Below are positions 12,384 to 20,748 of a stretch of 21,994 nucleotides of DNA, piece by piece. Below the pieces are notes generated by a model. It was not told the DNA's origin, made no database searches, and worked only from the letters and a program-made list of their open reading frames with translations. Source of the stretch: a virus; the IMG/VR virus record IMGVR_UViG_3300037521_000067, positions 1 through 21,994 of that record; one strand, 5' to 3'. Position 1 is the first letter of the stretch, and each line of letters starts with the position of its first letter. The translations under genes and the position numbers were made by a program.

Positions 12384-13028
12384 ATGCCTACCGCAATGAC
12401 ATTTGATTCTCTGCAAGATGATCTTCGCGATTACCTAGAGCGAGGGACGTCAGTCGATCCGACTGTTTTCGATCAACTCCCCCGATTGATAAACCTAGCG
12501 GAGCGAGACCTTGCTCGCGCGCTCAAGATTCAAGGGTTTATAAATGTCGTCACCAGTACGATGGCCGCTGGAACGTCTGTTTACCAGAAGCCGGACCGCT
12601 GGAGAGATACGGTGAGCATCAACTTTGGCGTGGGAGCGGAGCAGGTGAGAACCCCTCTGTTCCCACGTTCTTACGAGTACTGTCGGATGTATTGGCCCGA
12701 CGAAGACTTGAGGAACGAGCCGAGGTTCTACGCGGACTACAATTACTTCAACTTCTTGTTCAGTCCGACGCCGGATTTTGATTATCCGTGGGAGCTTCTA
12801 TACTACGAACTTCCGGCGCTTCTGGACGACACGAATCAGACGAACTGGTCGTCGACGTATGCGCCGAACGCATTGCTCCACGCGGCGCTACTCCAGGCGA
12901 CAAGGTTCTTGATGAACGACAAACGAATTCCAACGTGGCAGACTACGTACGACCGTGATCTGCAATTATTAAACGGTGAAGACATACAGAAGATTATAGA
13001 TAGGTCTTCAACGAGAAGGGAGGCATAG
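12384..13028 (+). CDS. phage head-tail adaptor, P22 gp4-like (214 aa)
   Basis: TAAGGAG at 12369-12375 lies eight bases before the ATG. The order is typical of small podovirus adaptors: an N-terminal helix (FDSLQDDLRDYLERG), then LPRLINLAERDLARAL, then a beta part (VSINFGVG, RSYEYCRMYWPDEDL), then PWELLYYELPALLDDTNQTN followed by a helix (NALLHAALLQATRFLMNDKR) and a C-terminal helix (WQTTYDRDLQLLNGEDIQKI). This protein would join the portal to the tail. A protein with adaptor-like ends also occurs at 4056, so the phage may have two neck proteins of this kind. The start is certain; the family is recalled, not searched. Confidence 0.7.
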   Translation: MPTAMTFDSLQDDLRDYLERGTSVDPTVFDQLPRLINLAERDLARALKIQGFINVVTSTMAAGTSVYQKPDRWRDTVSINFGVGAEQVRTPLFPRSYEYCRMYWPDEDLRNEPRFYADYNYFNFLFSPTPDFDYPWELLYYELPALLDDTNQTNWSSTYAPNALLHAALLQATRFLMNDKRIPTWQTTYDRDLQLLNGEDIQKIIDRSSTRREA

Positions 13029-13029
13029 C

Positions 13030-15360
13030 ATGGGATACAATGACGTCTTCGGCGGCGGATCAATCAACCCCGCACAGAGAACATACTTAGAACTGACGAT
13101 CAGCGCAGATGTTCAGCTACAGTGGCCGATTGAACAGCAGATCGGCGGCGACGATGTTGCGGTGGACATCATCGATGTCGATGCTACAGTCCCAGGACTC
13201 AATGTTGACTTTGATGATGCTCGTCAGGTGTCTACCGGATACACGACTCTATTCACTAACATCGGGGCTAACACCGTCACGATTAGAGATGCCGGAGGAG
13301 GTACGATCTTATCGCTGGATACTGGCGTATCGTTCTTCATCTACCTGACCGACAACAGTACCGAGGCCGGAGTGTGGAGAACGTTCCAACTTGGTTCGTT
13401 GATGACTGCGGCGAATGCAGCACTGCTCGCGGGAGCCGGTCTCAAGGCTATCAGTGCGACGCTGAACCAGACCATTCCGCCCACGATTGTGACGGTCACG
13501 CCGCTGGATATGACGGATGCGGACCGTGCGCAACTGAACATCTGGAACGCGGGCGTCGGTACGTTTAATCTGCCGAACCCTGGGACTGTCGGCTCTGACT
13601 GGTTCACGCACATAAGAAACGACGGATCCGGTGTGCTGACGGTGAATACTCCGGCTGGAGTTATTGACGACGGCGGAAGTTTGATGTTGAATCCGGGAGT
13701 GTCTGGTACATTCGTGACGGACGGAACGGATTGGTTCACGATTGGCCTGACATCATCCTTAGATACCGGGTTTGACTTCACCGAGATAGACGTCTCCGGT
13801 TCTGGCGACTTCGTGTTGTCCGGCGTCCAGCTTGATCGCGTGGCGTATCGGTTCATCGGATCGCTGACCGGCGATAGAAATATAATTGTTCCCAATACGA
13901 TTCAAGAATATTGGGTGGACAACAGCACGACGGGAGCGTTCTCTCTATTTGTTCAGGTAGCAGGACAAGCGATTCCCGTCGATATTCCGCAGGACAACAG
14001 AGCGATTCTGTACTGCGACGGAAGCGAGGTACTGGACGCGGAGTCTAGCGTCGTTACTTTCCCCATCACCATCAGTCAGGGTGGAACGGGAGCCACGACT
14101 GCTTCTCTAGCGCGAACGAATCTTGGCGTTCCTCCACTCACGCGGCTCGTTGACACTGGAGTTGGACTGACGGGCGGAGGTGATCTTAGTAGCGACAGAA
14201 CGCACGATCTTGACTACTCCGCTGTTCCAGTGGAAGTTATCGCGGCGGGAGACTTCGTAACGTTCCAGGATATTGACGATTCCGACGCTATAAAGAAGAC
14301 GACATTATCTACTGTGGTCGGCAGTATTTCTCAACTCGTTGACAGTGCGAGCAACGTTCGGGTCACGGCTGAACTTCTCGGCATTGCGCAACTACGAAGC
14401 GACGGCAACGCAGACGCGGAAGTTCGCTTGCTCGAGTTCGCGCACTCAGACGGTACTCCGAGAGCGCTGATCGGTCAGCCCACTGCTTCACTCCCCCTTA
14501 GAATTGCGAACCTCATGGCGGGCGGAGCTATCGAACTCACTTCTGGGGCGGCATCCAGTGTCACTCTCAATCCTGCCGGTACACTGCGACTAATCGCTTC
14601 ATCGTTAGCCGGTATCGTGGACGTATTCGCTGATGGCGCTACTGACACCGAGCAGCATCTTGTTCAACTCAAAGACTCTGGCGGGAATATCAAGGGCGAC
14701 TGGGGTTGGACTGCTGCGGAAGCGAAACTGCATCTAGCTAATAACATCAACGGACAAGAATTTGAACTTAGGGGATTCGATTTTGGCGGCAGTCCTCGAA
14801 CGTATCTCCTAGCTGATCCCGATGCTCTTACTATCTTACGAGCAGACACTGACCTCAGTCTTCAAGTTGCCAACGGCGAGATAGCCTTCTACGGTACAGC
14901 GAACGGCAAGTCAGCGATGTACTTCAACAATATTGAAACTACTCGCACGGTCGTCGCTGCGTCAGGTGGTCTTGAAGTTGACAATCAAGATACTGGCGTA
15001 GGATTCGAGCGAGTACTGACTACGGCAGATCTTGGAGGAGGCGGAGGTGCCGTCTTTACTGGATTCATACCAGCAAATGGAATTGGAGAAGTTGTGCCAG
15101 CCGGTTGGTCGGCGTCTAGAACTAGTCTGGGTGTTTACTCGGTAATCCACAATCTTGGTGTATCACCAACGACCGATCTTATTATCGTAGCGACGGCTAT
15201 AGGAACTTCCACTGGTCCCGCCGGAATGATTATAGCCGTGGTATTAAATCGGAATACTAACAATTTTATAGTCCAGATTGGTAATCCAGACATGGGTATC
15301 GGCGGCGGCGGAGGCAATGTAGATCGTGACTGGATGTTTATAGCGGTTGATAATTCATAA
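13030..15360 (+). CDS. tail fibre protein (776 aa)
   Basis: AAGGGAGG at 13016-13023 serves the ATG. The N-terminal 240 residues (MGYNDVFGGGSINPAQRTYL; LQWPIEQQIGG; FDDARQVSTGY; LFTNIGANTVTI; WRTFQLG; LAGAGLKAISATLNQT) form the conserved head of a fibre family common in environmental podoviruses, probably its virion-attachment end. Residues 348-366 carry the classical fibre motif ISQGGTGATT...RTNLG, followed by VGLTGGGDLSSDRTHDLDY. The middle is beta-rich. Residues near 640-675 hold AASGGLEVDN...ERVLTTADL and a Gly run, also found in the 1207-residue protein. The C-terminal 100 residues (AGWSASRTSLG..., TTDLIIVATAIG..., MFIAVDN) look like a small beta-rich tip domain. It binds the host surface by inference. 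Confidence 0.8.
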   Translation: MGYNDVFGGGSINPAQRTYLELTISADVQLQWPIEQQIGGDDVAVDIIDVDATVPGLNVDFDDARQVSTGYTTLFTNIGANTVTIRDAGGGTILSLDTGVSFFIYLTDNSTEAGVWRTFQLGSLMTAANAALLAGAGLKAISATLNQTIPPTIVTVTPLDMTDADRAQLNIWNAGVGTFNLPNPGTVGSDWFTHIRNDGSGVLTVNTPAGVIDDGGSLMLNPGVSGTFVTDGTDWFTIGLTSSLDTGFDFTEIDVSGSGDFVLSGVQLDRVAYRFIGSLTGDRNIIVPNTIQEYWVDNSTTGAFSLFVQVAGQAIPVDIPQDNRAILYCDGSEVLDAESSVVTFPITISQGGTGATTASLARTNLGVPPLTRLVDTGVGLTGGGDLSSDRTHDLDYSAVPVEVIAAGDFVTFQDIDDSDAIKKTTLSTVVGSISQLVDSASNVRVTAELLGIAQLRSDGNADAEVRLLEFAHSDGTPRALIGQPTASLPLRIANLMAGGAIELTSGAASSVTLNPAGTLRLIASSLAGIVDVFADGATDTEQHLVQLKDSGGNIKGDWGWTAAEAKLHLANNINGQEFELRGFDFGGSPRTYLLADPDALTILRADTDLSLQVANGEIAFYGTANGKSAMYFNNIETTRTVVAASGGLEVDNQDTGVGFERVLTTADLGGGGGAVFTGFIPANGIGEVVPAGWSASRTSLGVYSVIHNLGVSPTTDLIIVATAIGTSTGPAGMIIAVVLNRNTNNFIVQIGNPDMGIGGGGGNVDRDWMFIAVDNS

Positions 15361-15369
15361 GGAAATACG

Positions 15370-15744
15370 ATGGCTAGAGTTATTGTAACGAGTGCTCACA
15401 ATTTCGCGGCGATTGCTGATCTGGCAGGTTCGGCGTTGATAAATGTTGCGCACTACGAAATGACTAATGAACTCGAAGTGTCCAATGTTAGTCAGGCAGT
15501 TCTTGACGCGGCGTTCGCAGATTATACCGCGAACCAAGTGGCGAGAGATGCAGCATGGGCGCAGAAAGAAACAAACTTGAAGATTACGAGACAGCAAGCT
15601 GAGTTCGACGACCGCGAAGTTCTAAGAGCGTTCGCGAAACTGTTAGTGCAAGAGTTGAATACACTGCGCGCACTGCACAGTCTTCCTCCGCGAACGTTTG
15701 CTCAACTACGAACTGCAATCCGTAACGAGATAGCGAACCCATGA
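15370..15744 (+). CDS. small helical protein, paralogue of the one at 9826 (124 aa)
   Basis: TAAGGAAA at 15358-15365 precedes the ATG. The N-terminal half (MARVIVTSAHNFAAIADLAG) is unlike its paralogue. The middle is charged and helical (AWAQKETNLKITRQQAEFDD). The C-terminal 40 residues (EVLRAFAKLLVQELNTLRAL ... RTFAQLRTAIRNEI) match the C-terminus of the 128-residue protein at 9826. Both follow a large fibre or lectin gene, so the shared end may contact a common virion partner while the N-terminal halves match different fibres; this is inference. It overlaps the next gene by four bases (ATGA). Confidence 0.65.
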   Translation: MARVIVTSAHNFAAIADLAGSALINVAHYEMTNELEVSNVSQAVLDAAFADYTANQVARDAAWAQKETNLKITRQQAEFDDREVLRAFAKLLVQELNTLRALHSLPPRTFAQLRTAIRNEIANP

Positions 15745-17279
15745 CATCACCGATTAAAATTCACTCCGCTCCCGGCATCAAGCGGGACGGCACTGTTCTC
15801 GAGGGACAGAACTACATCGACGGAAAGTGGTGTCGGTTCCAGCGTGGACGTCCGCGAAAGATCGGCGGCTATCAGGCAGTGACCAGCACGGTCCCGGAAG
15901 TTGCGCGAGGAATGACCAGCTTGAGTGCGAACGGTCTTCGGTATCTGCACATCGGCGGCGCGAGCAACCTCACTCAGTACATCGTAACTGGAAGCGGCTC
16001 GCTCAGTGCGCAGAACGACAGAACTCCAGTGGGGTTCTCAGACCCGATGGCGCTCTGGCAGTTCGATCACTTCTTTGATGCAGTTGCCATCTTCACGGAT
16101 GTGGTTGCGCACCCCGGTCACAATCTCCAAGACATCGACAGCACGGTGAATTCTAAGATCTATCTTGGTGAGGCAACAGATCCCGGTGTTCTGACAGATT
16201 CAACTCTCCCGGAAGTGAGTGGCGGCATAGTAACGATCGGTCCGTACCTGTTCAGCTTCGGCAACAACGGACGCATCGGCTGGTCAAACGTCAATGACCC
16301 CACGACGTTGGATGGAGAAGCGTTCATCACGCAACAGAAGGTCGTCTTCGGTATACCTCTTCGCGGCGCGGGTCAGGGTCCGGCTGCAATATTCTGGTCA
16401 CTGGACGCGTTGATCCGCGCGACGTTCGTCGGTGGTCTAGTGGTCTGGCAGTTCGACACGCTCGCTAGTGACATCAGCATTCTTTCCAGTCAAGCGGTCA
16501 TCGAGTACGACGGAACGTACTTCTGGCCGGGAGTGGATCGGTGGCTCATGTTCAACGGTGTCGTGCGCGATGTGCCGAATGACTTCAATGTCAACTTCTT
16601 CTACGACAACTTGAATTTCAGAGAGCGGCAGAAGGTGTTCGCTTTCAAGGTTCCCAGGTTCCACGAGATATGGTGGTGCTTTCCCAAGGACGGCGCGTCG
16701 GAGTGTAATCACGCGATCATCTTCAACGTGAAGGAGGGTTCTTGGTACGACACGGAACTGCCCGCTGAACGTGAACCGGGGAATGTTCCGGGCAGGACGG
16801 CGGGGATCTACGCGCGAGTGTACAATAAACCATTCTTGGTTGATGCGGATGATGTCGGCGCTCCCGGAACGGATGCCTTCACACTCTGGCAGCATGAGAC
16901 TGGAGTGGATCAGATTGACGGCTCCAGCATTGTGGCGATAGAGTCGTTCTTTGAAACGGCGGAGATGGGGATGCCGGTCGATGAACAGCAACCGAGCAGC
17001 GCAGATTTGCGAGTGGCGAGAGTGGAGCCGGACTTCGTGCAGAAGAAAGACATGACGCTCAACGTGCGCGGGCGCATCAATTCGAAGGCTCCATTTGTGG
17101 AGGACGCCCCGAGAACATTTGAGGAAGTACCGACAGACCCGACAGACGAGACAATCAAACTGAAGACCATCAGGCGATTGATGAGTTTCAAGTTTACGTC
17201 CAACGTCGTCGGCGGTGATTACGAATTTGGTGAGACGTTGGCTCACTTAGAACCAACGGGCGAAAGAGTTGAGTCATGA
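15741..17279 (+). CDS. packaged DNA stabilisation protein, P22 gp10-like (512 aa)
   Basis: The ATG overlaps the previous stop as ATGA. The N-terminus (IKIHSAPGIKRDGTVLEGQN, WCRFQRGRPRKIGGY) is the hallmark of the phage stabilisation protein group that contains P22 gp10, which plugs the portal after DNA packaging as part of the tail hub. The body shows repeated beta-propeller-like turns such as GRIGWSNVNDPTTLDG, VVWQFDTLAS, FWPGVDRWLMFNG and IWWCFPKDGASECNHAIIFN, and a C-terminal beta segment (FKFTSNVVGGDYEFGETL). Length is close to the family norm of about 470-530. It lies after an adaptor and before ejection-type genes, as in P22. It overlaps the next gene by four bases. Confidence 0.75.
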   Translation: MTSPIKIHSAPGIKRDGTVLEGQNYIDGKWCRFQRGRPRKIGGYQAVTSTVPEVARGMTSLSANGLRYLHIGGASNLTQYIVTGSGSLSAQNDRTPVGFSDPMALWQFDHFFDAVAIFTDVVAHPGHNLQDIDSTVNSKIYLGEATDPGVLTDSTLPEVSGGIVTIGPYLFSFGNNGRIGWSNVNDPTTLDGEAFITQQKVVFGIPLRGAGQGPAAIFWSLDALIRATFVGGLVVWQFDTLASDISILSSQAVIEYDGTYFWPGVDRWLMFNGVVRDVPNDFNVNFFYDNLNFRERQKVFAFKVPRFHEIWWCFPKDGASECNHAIIFNVKEGSWYDTELPAEREPGNVPGRTAGIYARVYNKPFLVDADDVGAPGTDAFTLWQHETGVDQIDGSSIVAIESFFETAEMGMPVDEQQPSSADLRVARVEPDFVQKKDMTLNVRGRINSKAPFVEDAPRTFEEVPTDPTDETIKLKTIRRLMSFKFTSNVVGGDYEFGETLAHLEPTGERVES

Positions 17280-17515
17280 TCCTCAACCCGTACTACATGG
17301 ATGTTCTGGAATGGACAGACAACATGAACCAGTTCTACGAGATTGGAACTGGCTCGGTGCAGAAATTGGAAGACCCGGAAAAATGGCAAGATTGGGCTAT
17401 GAATTTGGTCGGCGATCCAGATGAAGTTGGGAGAGACGCTCCAGTTCCATACGACTTTGATGATTGGCGTGAGTGGGCGAGTTTATTTTTCTTGACCCAA
17501 GACTTGGTAGGATAG
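17276..17515 (+). CDS. small acidic aromatic protein (79 aa), function unknown
   Basis: The ATG overlaps the previous stop as ATGA; a ribosome site is weak, so translation is probably coupled to the gp10-like gene. The protein is acidic and rich in Trp, Tyr and Phe (YYMDVLEWTDNMNQFYEIG, DPEKWQDWAMNLVG, YDFDDWREWASLFF). There is no membrane segment. Its place between the gp10-like gene and the ejection-type genes is where P22 has a short tail-needle gene, but the sequence gives no sign of the long coiled coil of a needle. I cannot assign a role. Confidence 0.55.
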   Translation: MILNPYYMDVLEWTDNMNQFYEIGTGSVQKLEDPEKWQDWAMNLVGDPDEVGRDAPVPYDFDDWREWASLFFLTQDLVG

Positions 17516-17519
17516 AATT

Positions 17520-19685
17520 ATGACACGGAAGAAAACAGAGTATCAGCGCGGTAAAGACATAGCTGAGCAAATCGGCGCGGTCGCTCAAGTCCCCGGTGGA
17601 TTGGAAATGCTGATGACGATAGCCGCTGAACAACTCGGCGGTCCGAAGGGCGGAAAGACCAAGAAGCTTCGTCTCTACAATATGGGAGGCGAGGTCAAGG
17701 CATACGCTCAGGGTGGTCTCGGTCAGATCATGGAGCAACAGCAAGGAACGATGGGAGATCAAGCGGAAGCGGTTCGCAGTGCTGGTCGTGGTGATGACGA
17801 GATGCTTCTGCACTTGGCTCCCGAAGAGTACGAGGCCATCACGTCGATGTGGGGCGAGCCGGACATCAATCCGAATACGGGGATCCCCGAGTACGGATTC
17901 CTGAGCAAGTTGTGGAAGGGGATCAAGAAGACCGTCAAGAAAATTGTCAAGAGTCCGCTCTTCAGTTTCATTGCGCCCATCGCGCTGAACATATTCGCTC
18001 CCGGTCTTGGATCGGCGCTCGGCGGTTTCCTAGGTGCGACCGGCAAAGCGGCGGCGACTATCGGCAACACTCTTCTTCGTACTGGCATCGGCGCACTCAG
18101 TGGAGGTAAGACTGGCGCAATCAGTGGAGCACTGAGTGGTCTCACCATGAGCGGCGTCGGCAGCGACATCGGCAAGAAACTCGGACTGAAGGGAGCGACT
18201 GCGAAGATAGCGGGTGACGCTCTGATGGGTGGAGCAGCCGGATCGGCGACTGGCGTCGGTTTCGGTGCTGGAGCTACTGGTCAGGCAATGTCATCACTGA
18301 TGGGTAATCAGATGCAGAAGGTTGAGCAGAAAATTACGGACGTCGGAAAAGGTATGTTTGATCCACTGACAACGATAGGTATGGAAGATGTTGATGCAGT
18401 GCCTGGGATGGAAGGACTTGGAGGTTCAAAAACAGAAGATCCATTCGGGTACACTGGATACGGTCCCGGCGACGTCGGTCCTATTTCTGCTCCACAAGAA
18501 GGATACTATCTTGGTCCGGGTCAGAGTCCGGCCGGTCCGGGAACATCGGTGTTCGGAACTGCACTGCCAGAGGCAGATCCAAGTATGTGGGGTAAAGCTA
18601 CTGGATGGATGAAGGAGCATCCGTGGTTGACGGCTGGCGGAGCGCTCGGAATTGCTGGGATGGCTGGCGCGTTCGGTAGTAAAGATGAAGGTCCGCCAGA
18701 TTTTTCGGCTGACTTACCTCCGGGGTTCATGGACGACTTGGAAACTTTGCCGTACAGCAGACAGCAGATGTCGCCGGACAGCTATCTCGACTACGGACAG
18801 GTCGGAGCGGAACAGGAAGGAGAGTTCAGTTTCTTCAATCCCAATGCTATCCCATCTACGTCTCCAACTGCCGGAGGTCCGGGAGCAACTGGTGGAGGAG
18901 GTCCGGGTGGATACGCAGGCTATGGCGGAAATGTGAGGAGAGCAACTCTTCAAGCGCAAGGATGGACGTTCGATCCGTCTACGAACATGATGCACCCTCC
19001 TCCGGGGTACAATACCAGTCCAGTTCCGGCGGCACTCGGCGGTCTGATACAGAAGTATCAAGTTGGCGGACACGTGCGAGGACCTGGAACTGGTCGCAGC
19101 GATGACATTCCGGCAGTGCTGAGTGATGGAGAGTACGTGATAGACAGCGAGTCAGTTGCACTGCTCGGCGACGGAAGCACGGATGCCGGAGCGCGGCGAC
19201 TCGACGAGATGAGAAGTAACTTGCGGAAGCACAAGAGCAAGAAACTTGCGAAGGGTGGATTCAGCGACGCAGCCAAGAAGCCGGAACGCTACATGCAGGA
19301 GGGTGGATACGTTCCGCCGAGGGCGAACCCCTACAAGAAGGGGACTGCTCGCTACAGATTGTGGGAGAAGAAGTTCGGCGACTACTGGGAAAAGCAAGAG
19401 AAGAAGAAGCCGAAGAAGGAAGAGGAGACGTTGGGTGTTCTCGCCAGACTTAAGAGCAAGTCCGTCGACGAACTGGAGAGGCTGAAGGAAGCTAAGGGCG
19501 GAGCAATCACGTCCAAGCCTGCATTCAAGGAGTTGAGAAGGCTCGCCAATAAACTGGAAACGGCGATCACCACTGGCAATAAGAAACGTGTCAGGGAGAT
19601 TACTGCGCAGTTAGATTCCATGGACCCAGAGTTCAAGCTCGCTCGTGGCGGTCTGGTAACTAAGAAATACATACGAAGAGGGTAA
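17520..19685 (+). CDS. putative internal/DNA ejection protein with long Gly-Ala hydrophobic region (721 aa)
   Basis: AGGA at 17509-17512 serves the ATG. Residues 1-60 are basic and helical. YAQGG lies at 62-66. Residues about 132-251 form a long hydrophobic Gly-Ala-rich stretch, starting WKGIKKTVKKIVKSPLFSF and continuing FAPGLGSALGGFLGATG. A second hydrophobic piece is at 363-388 (after WMKEHPW). The most recognisable part is residues 525-565, GRSDDIPAVLSDGEYVIDSE then VALLGDGSTDAGARRLDEMR, a block widespread in internal proteins of environmental tailed phages. The C-terminal 150 residues are very basic, with KGG/EGG motifs (AKGGFS, QEGGYV, AKGGAI, ARGGLV). An injected, membrane-interacting role is inferred from this make-up and from gene order after the gp10-like protein. 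Confidence 0.68.
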   Translation: MTRKKTEYQRGKDIAEQIGAVAQVPGGLEMLMTIAAEQLGGPKGGKTKKLRLYNMGGEVKAYAQGGLGQIMEQQQGTMGDQAEAVRSAGRGDDEMLLHLAPEEYEAITSMWGEPDINPNTGIPEYGFLSKLWKGIKKTVKKIVKSPLFSFIAPIALNIFAPGLGSALGGFLGATGKAAATIGNTLLRTGIGALSGGKTGAISGALSGLTMSGVGSDIGKKLGLKGATAKIAGDALMGGAAGSATGVGFGAGATGQAMSSLMGNQMQKVEQKITDVGKGMFDPLTTIGMEDVDAVPGMEGLGGSKTEDPFGYTGYGPGDVGPISAPQEGYYLGPGQSPAGPGTSVFGTALPEADPSMWGKATGWMKEHPWLTAGGALGIAGMAGAFGSKDEGPPDFSADLPPGFMDDLETLPYSRQQMSPDSYLDYGQVGAEQEGEFSFFNPNAIPSTSPTAGGPGATGGGGPGGYAGYGGNVRRATLQAQGWTFDPSTNMMHPPPGYNTSPVPAALGGLIQKYQVGGHVRGPGTGRSDDIPAVLSDGEYVIDSESVALLGDGSTDAGARRLDEMRSNLRKHKSKKLAKGGFSDAAKKPERYMQEGGYVPPRANPYKKGTARYRLWEKKFGDYWEKQEKKKPKKEEETLGVLARLKSKSVDELERLKEAKGGAITSKPAFKELRRLANKLETAITTGNKKRVREITAQLDSMDPEFKLARGGLVTKKYIRRG

Positions 19686-19689
19686 GGAA

Positions 19690-20748
19690 ATGCCAGTTAA
19701 CGATTTTCTATTTGAGGGAAGACCACCACCGTCAGTTACGACTTACGGACAGACCGTCGAGTCGATGCCGAAGTGGCTGTCCGATTACACGCAAGGACTA
19801 ATCAAGCGAGCGAATGTAATAGCGGCGGAACCGTATCAAGCATACGAAGGTCCTCGCATAGCGGGATTCTCGGAAGACGAAGAGCAGGGATTTGATATAG
19901 CGAGAGGAACTGTCGGCGCGTATCAACCCTATCTTGAACAGGCAGGATCGACGCTAGGAGGCGGACTAAGTCAAGCGCAAGGAATGCTCGGCGAAGGAAC
20001 CAGAGGATTTCCTGGCGCAGTCGGGGAGTACATGGACCCGTTCATAGGTCACGTGCTGGACAGACAGTCGCAGCTTGCGAACAGACAGTTCACGGAACAG
20101 ACACTGCCTGAATTGCAAGGCGCGTTCACTCGTGCCGGTCACTTCGGTAGTGATCGCATGATGGAGATGGGAGAGCGAGCGGGAAGGGACTTCGGTGAGA
20201 ACCTGACCGCTCAGCAACTCGCGACTCTGTCTACGGGATACGGTCAAGCCGGTGAACTTTACGGAGCGGATGCCGCTCGTAATATTCAAGCCGCTGGCGT
20301 TGCTGGTGAACTCGGTGTCGAAGGTGCGAGAGGATACGGAGCGCTCGGTGAGATGGCAACACGAATGGGATACGGTGACGCCGCTGCAATGGAGGCAATC
20401 GGCAGACAGCAACGCGGCATGGATCAGGGCAGTTTGGATCTTGCTTATCAGGATTTCTTGCGTCAGCAGAATTATCCCAGAGAGACCATCGACTGGATGG
20501 GTGCAACGGTGAGAGGACTGCCGTATGATTCCAGGAGAAACGTCACTGAGTACGGACCGATGCCGCAACTTCAGTATCAGCCGTCCGGCGCTTCTCAACT
20601 CGGGTCGTTGCTCACTACGGGAGCAGGGGTATATGAAACGATGTTCGGATCGGAGGGTGGACTCGCGCAGTATGCGAAGGGAGGCTTCGCAAAGAAAGAA
20701 GCTGAGCCAGCTTATTGGAAACCTCAAAAAGGATGGGGAGAAGTGTAA
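19690..20748 (+). CDS. putative internal virion/DNA ejection protein (352 aa)
   Basis: GAGG at 19678-19681 lies eight bases before the ATG. Residues near 114-126 read YMDPFIGHVLDRQ and near 150-170 GHFGSDRMMEMGERAGRDFG; this pairing ('YMDP ... A-G-x-F-G-S-x-R') is typical of internal virion or ejection proteins of environmental podoviruses. The protein is mostly helical with Gln/Ala/Gly-rich segments and a tandem G-Y/A-G pattern at 190-240. PRETIDWMGATVRGLPYDS lies near 265-283. The C-terminus has YAKGGFA at 328-334, matching motifs in the proteins at 3448 and 17520. There is no signal peptide. It overlaps the next gene by one base (TAATG). Confidence 0.65.
   Translation: MPVNDFLFEGRPPPSVTTYGQTVESMPKWLSDYTQGLIKRANVIAAEPYQAYEGPRIAGFSEDEEQGFDIARGTVGAYQPYLEQAGSTLGGGLSQAQGMLGEGTRGFPGAVGEYMDPFIGHVLDRQSQLANRQFTEQTLPELQGAFTRAGHFGSDRMMEMGERAGRDFGENLTAQQLATLSTGYGQAGELYGADAARNIQAAGVAGELGVEGARGYGALGEMATRMGYGDAAAMEAIGRQQRGMDQGSLDLAYQDFLRQQNYPRETIDWMGATVRGLPYDSRRNVTEYGPMPQLQYQPSGASQLGSLLTTGAGVYETMFGSEGGLAQYAKGGFAKKEAEPAYWKPQKGWGEV

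Noticed and set aside
16437-17246. Reverse-strand frame of 269 codons opposite the gp10-like gene
   Set aside because: The + strand product is a recognisable family member over the whole stretch. The reverse product has no motif, and all other genes lie on the + strand.
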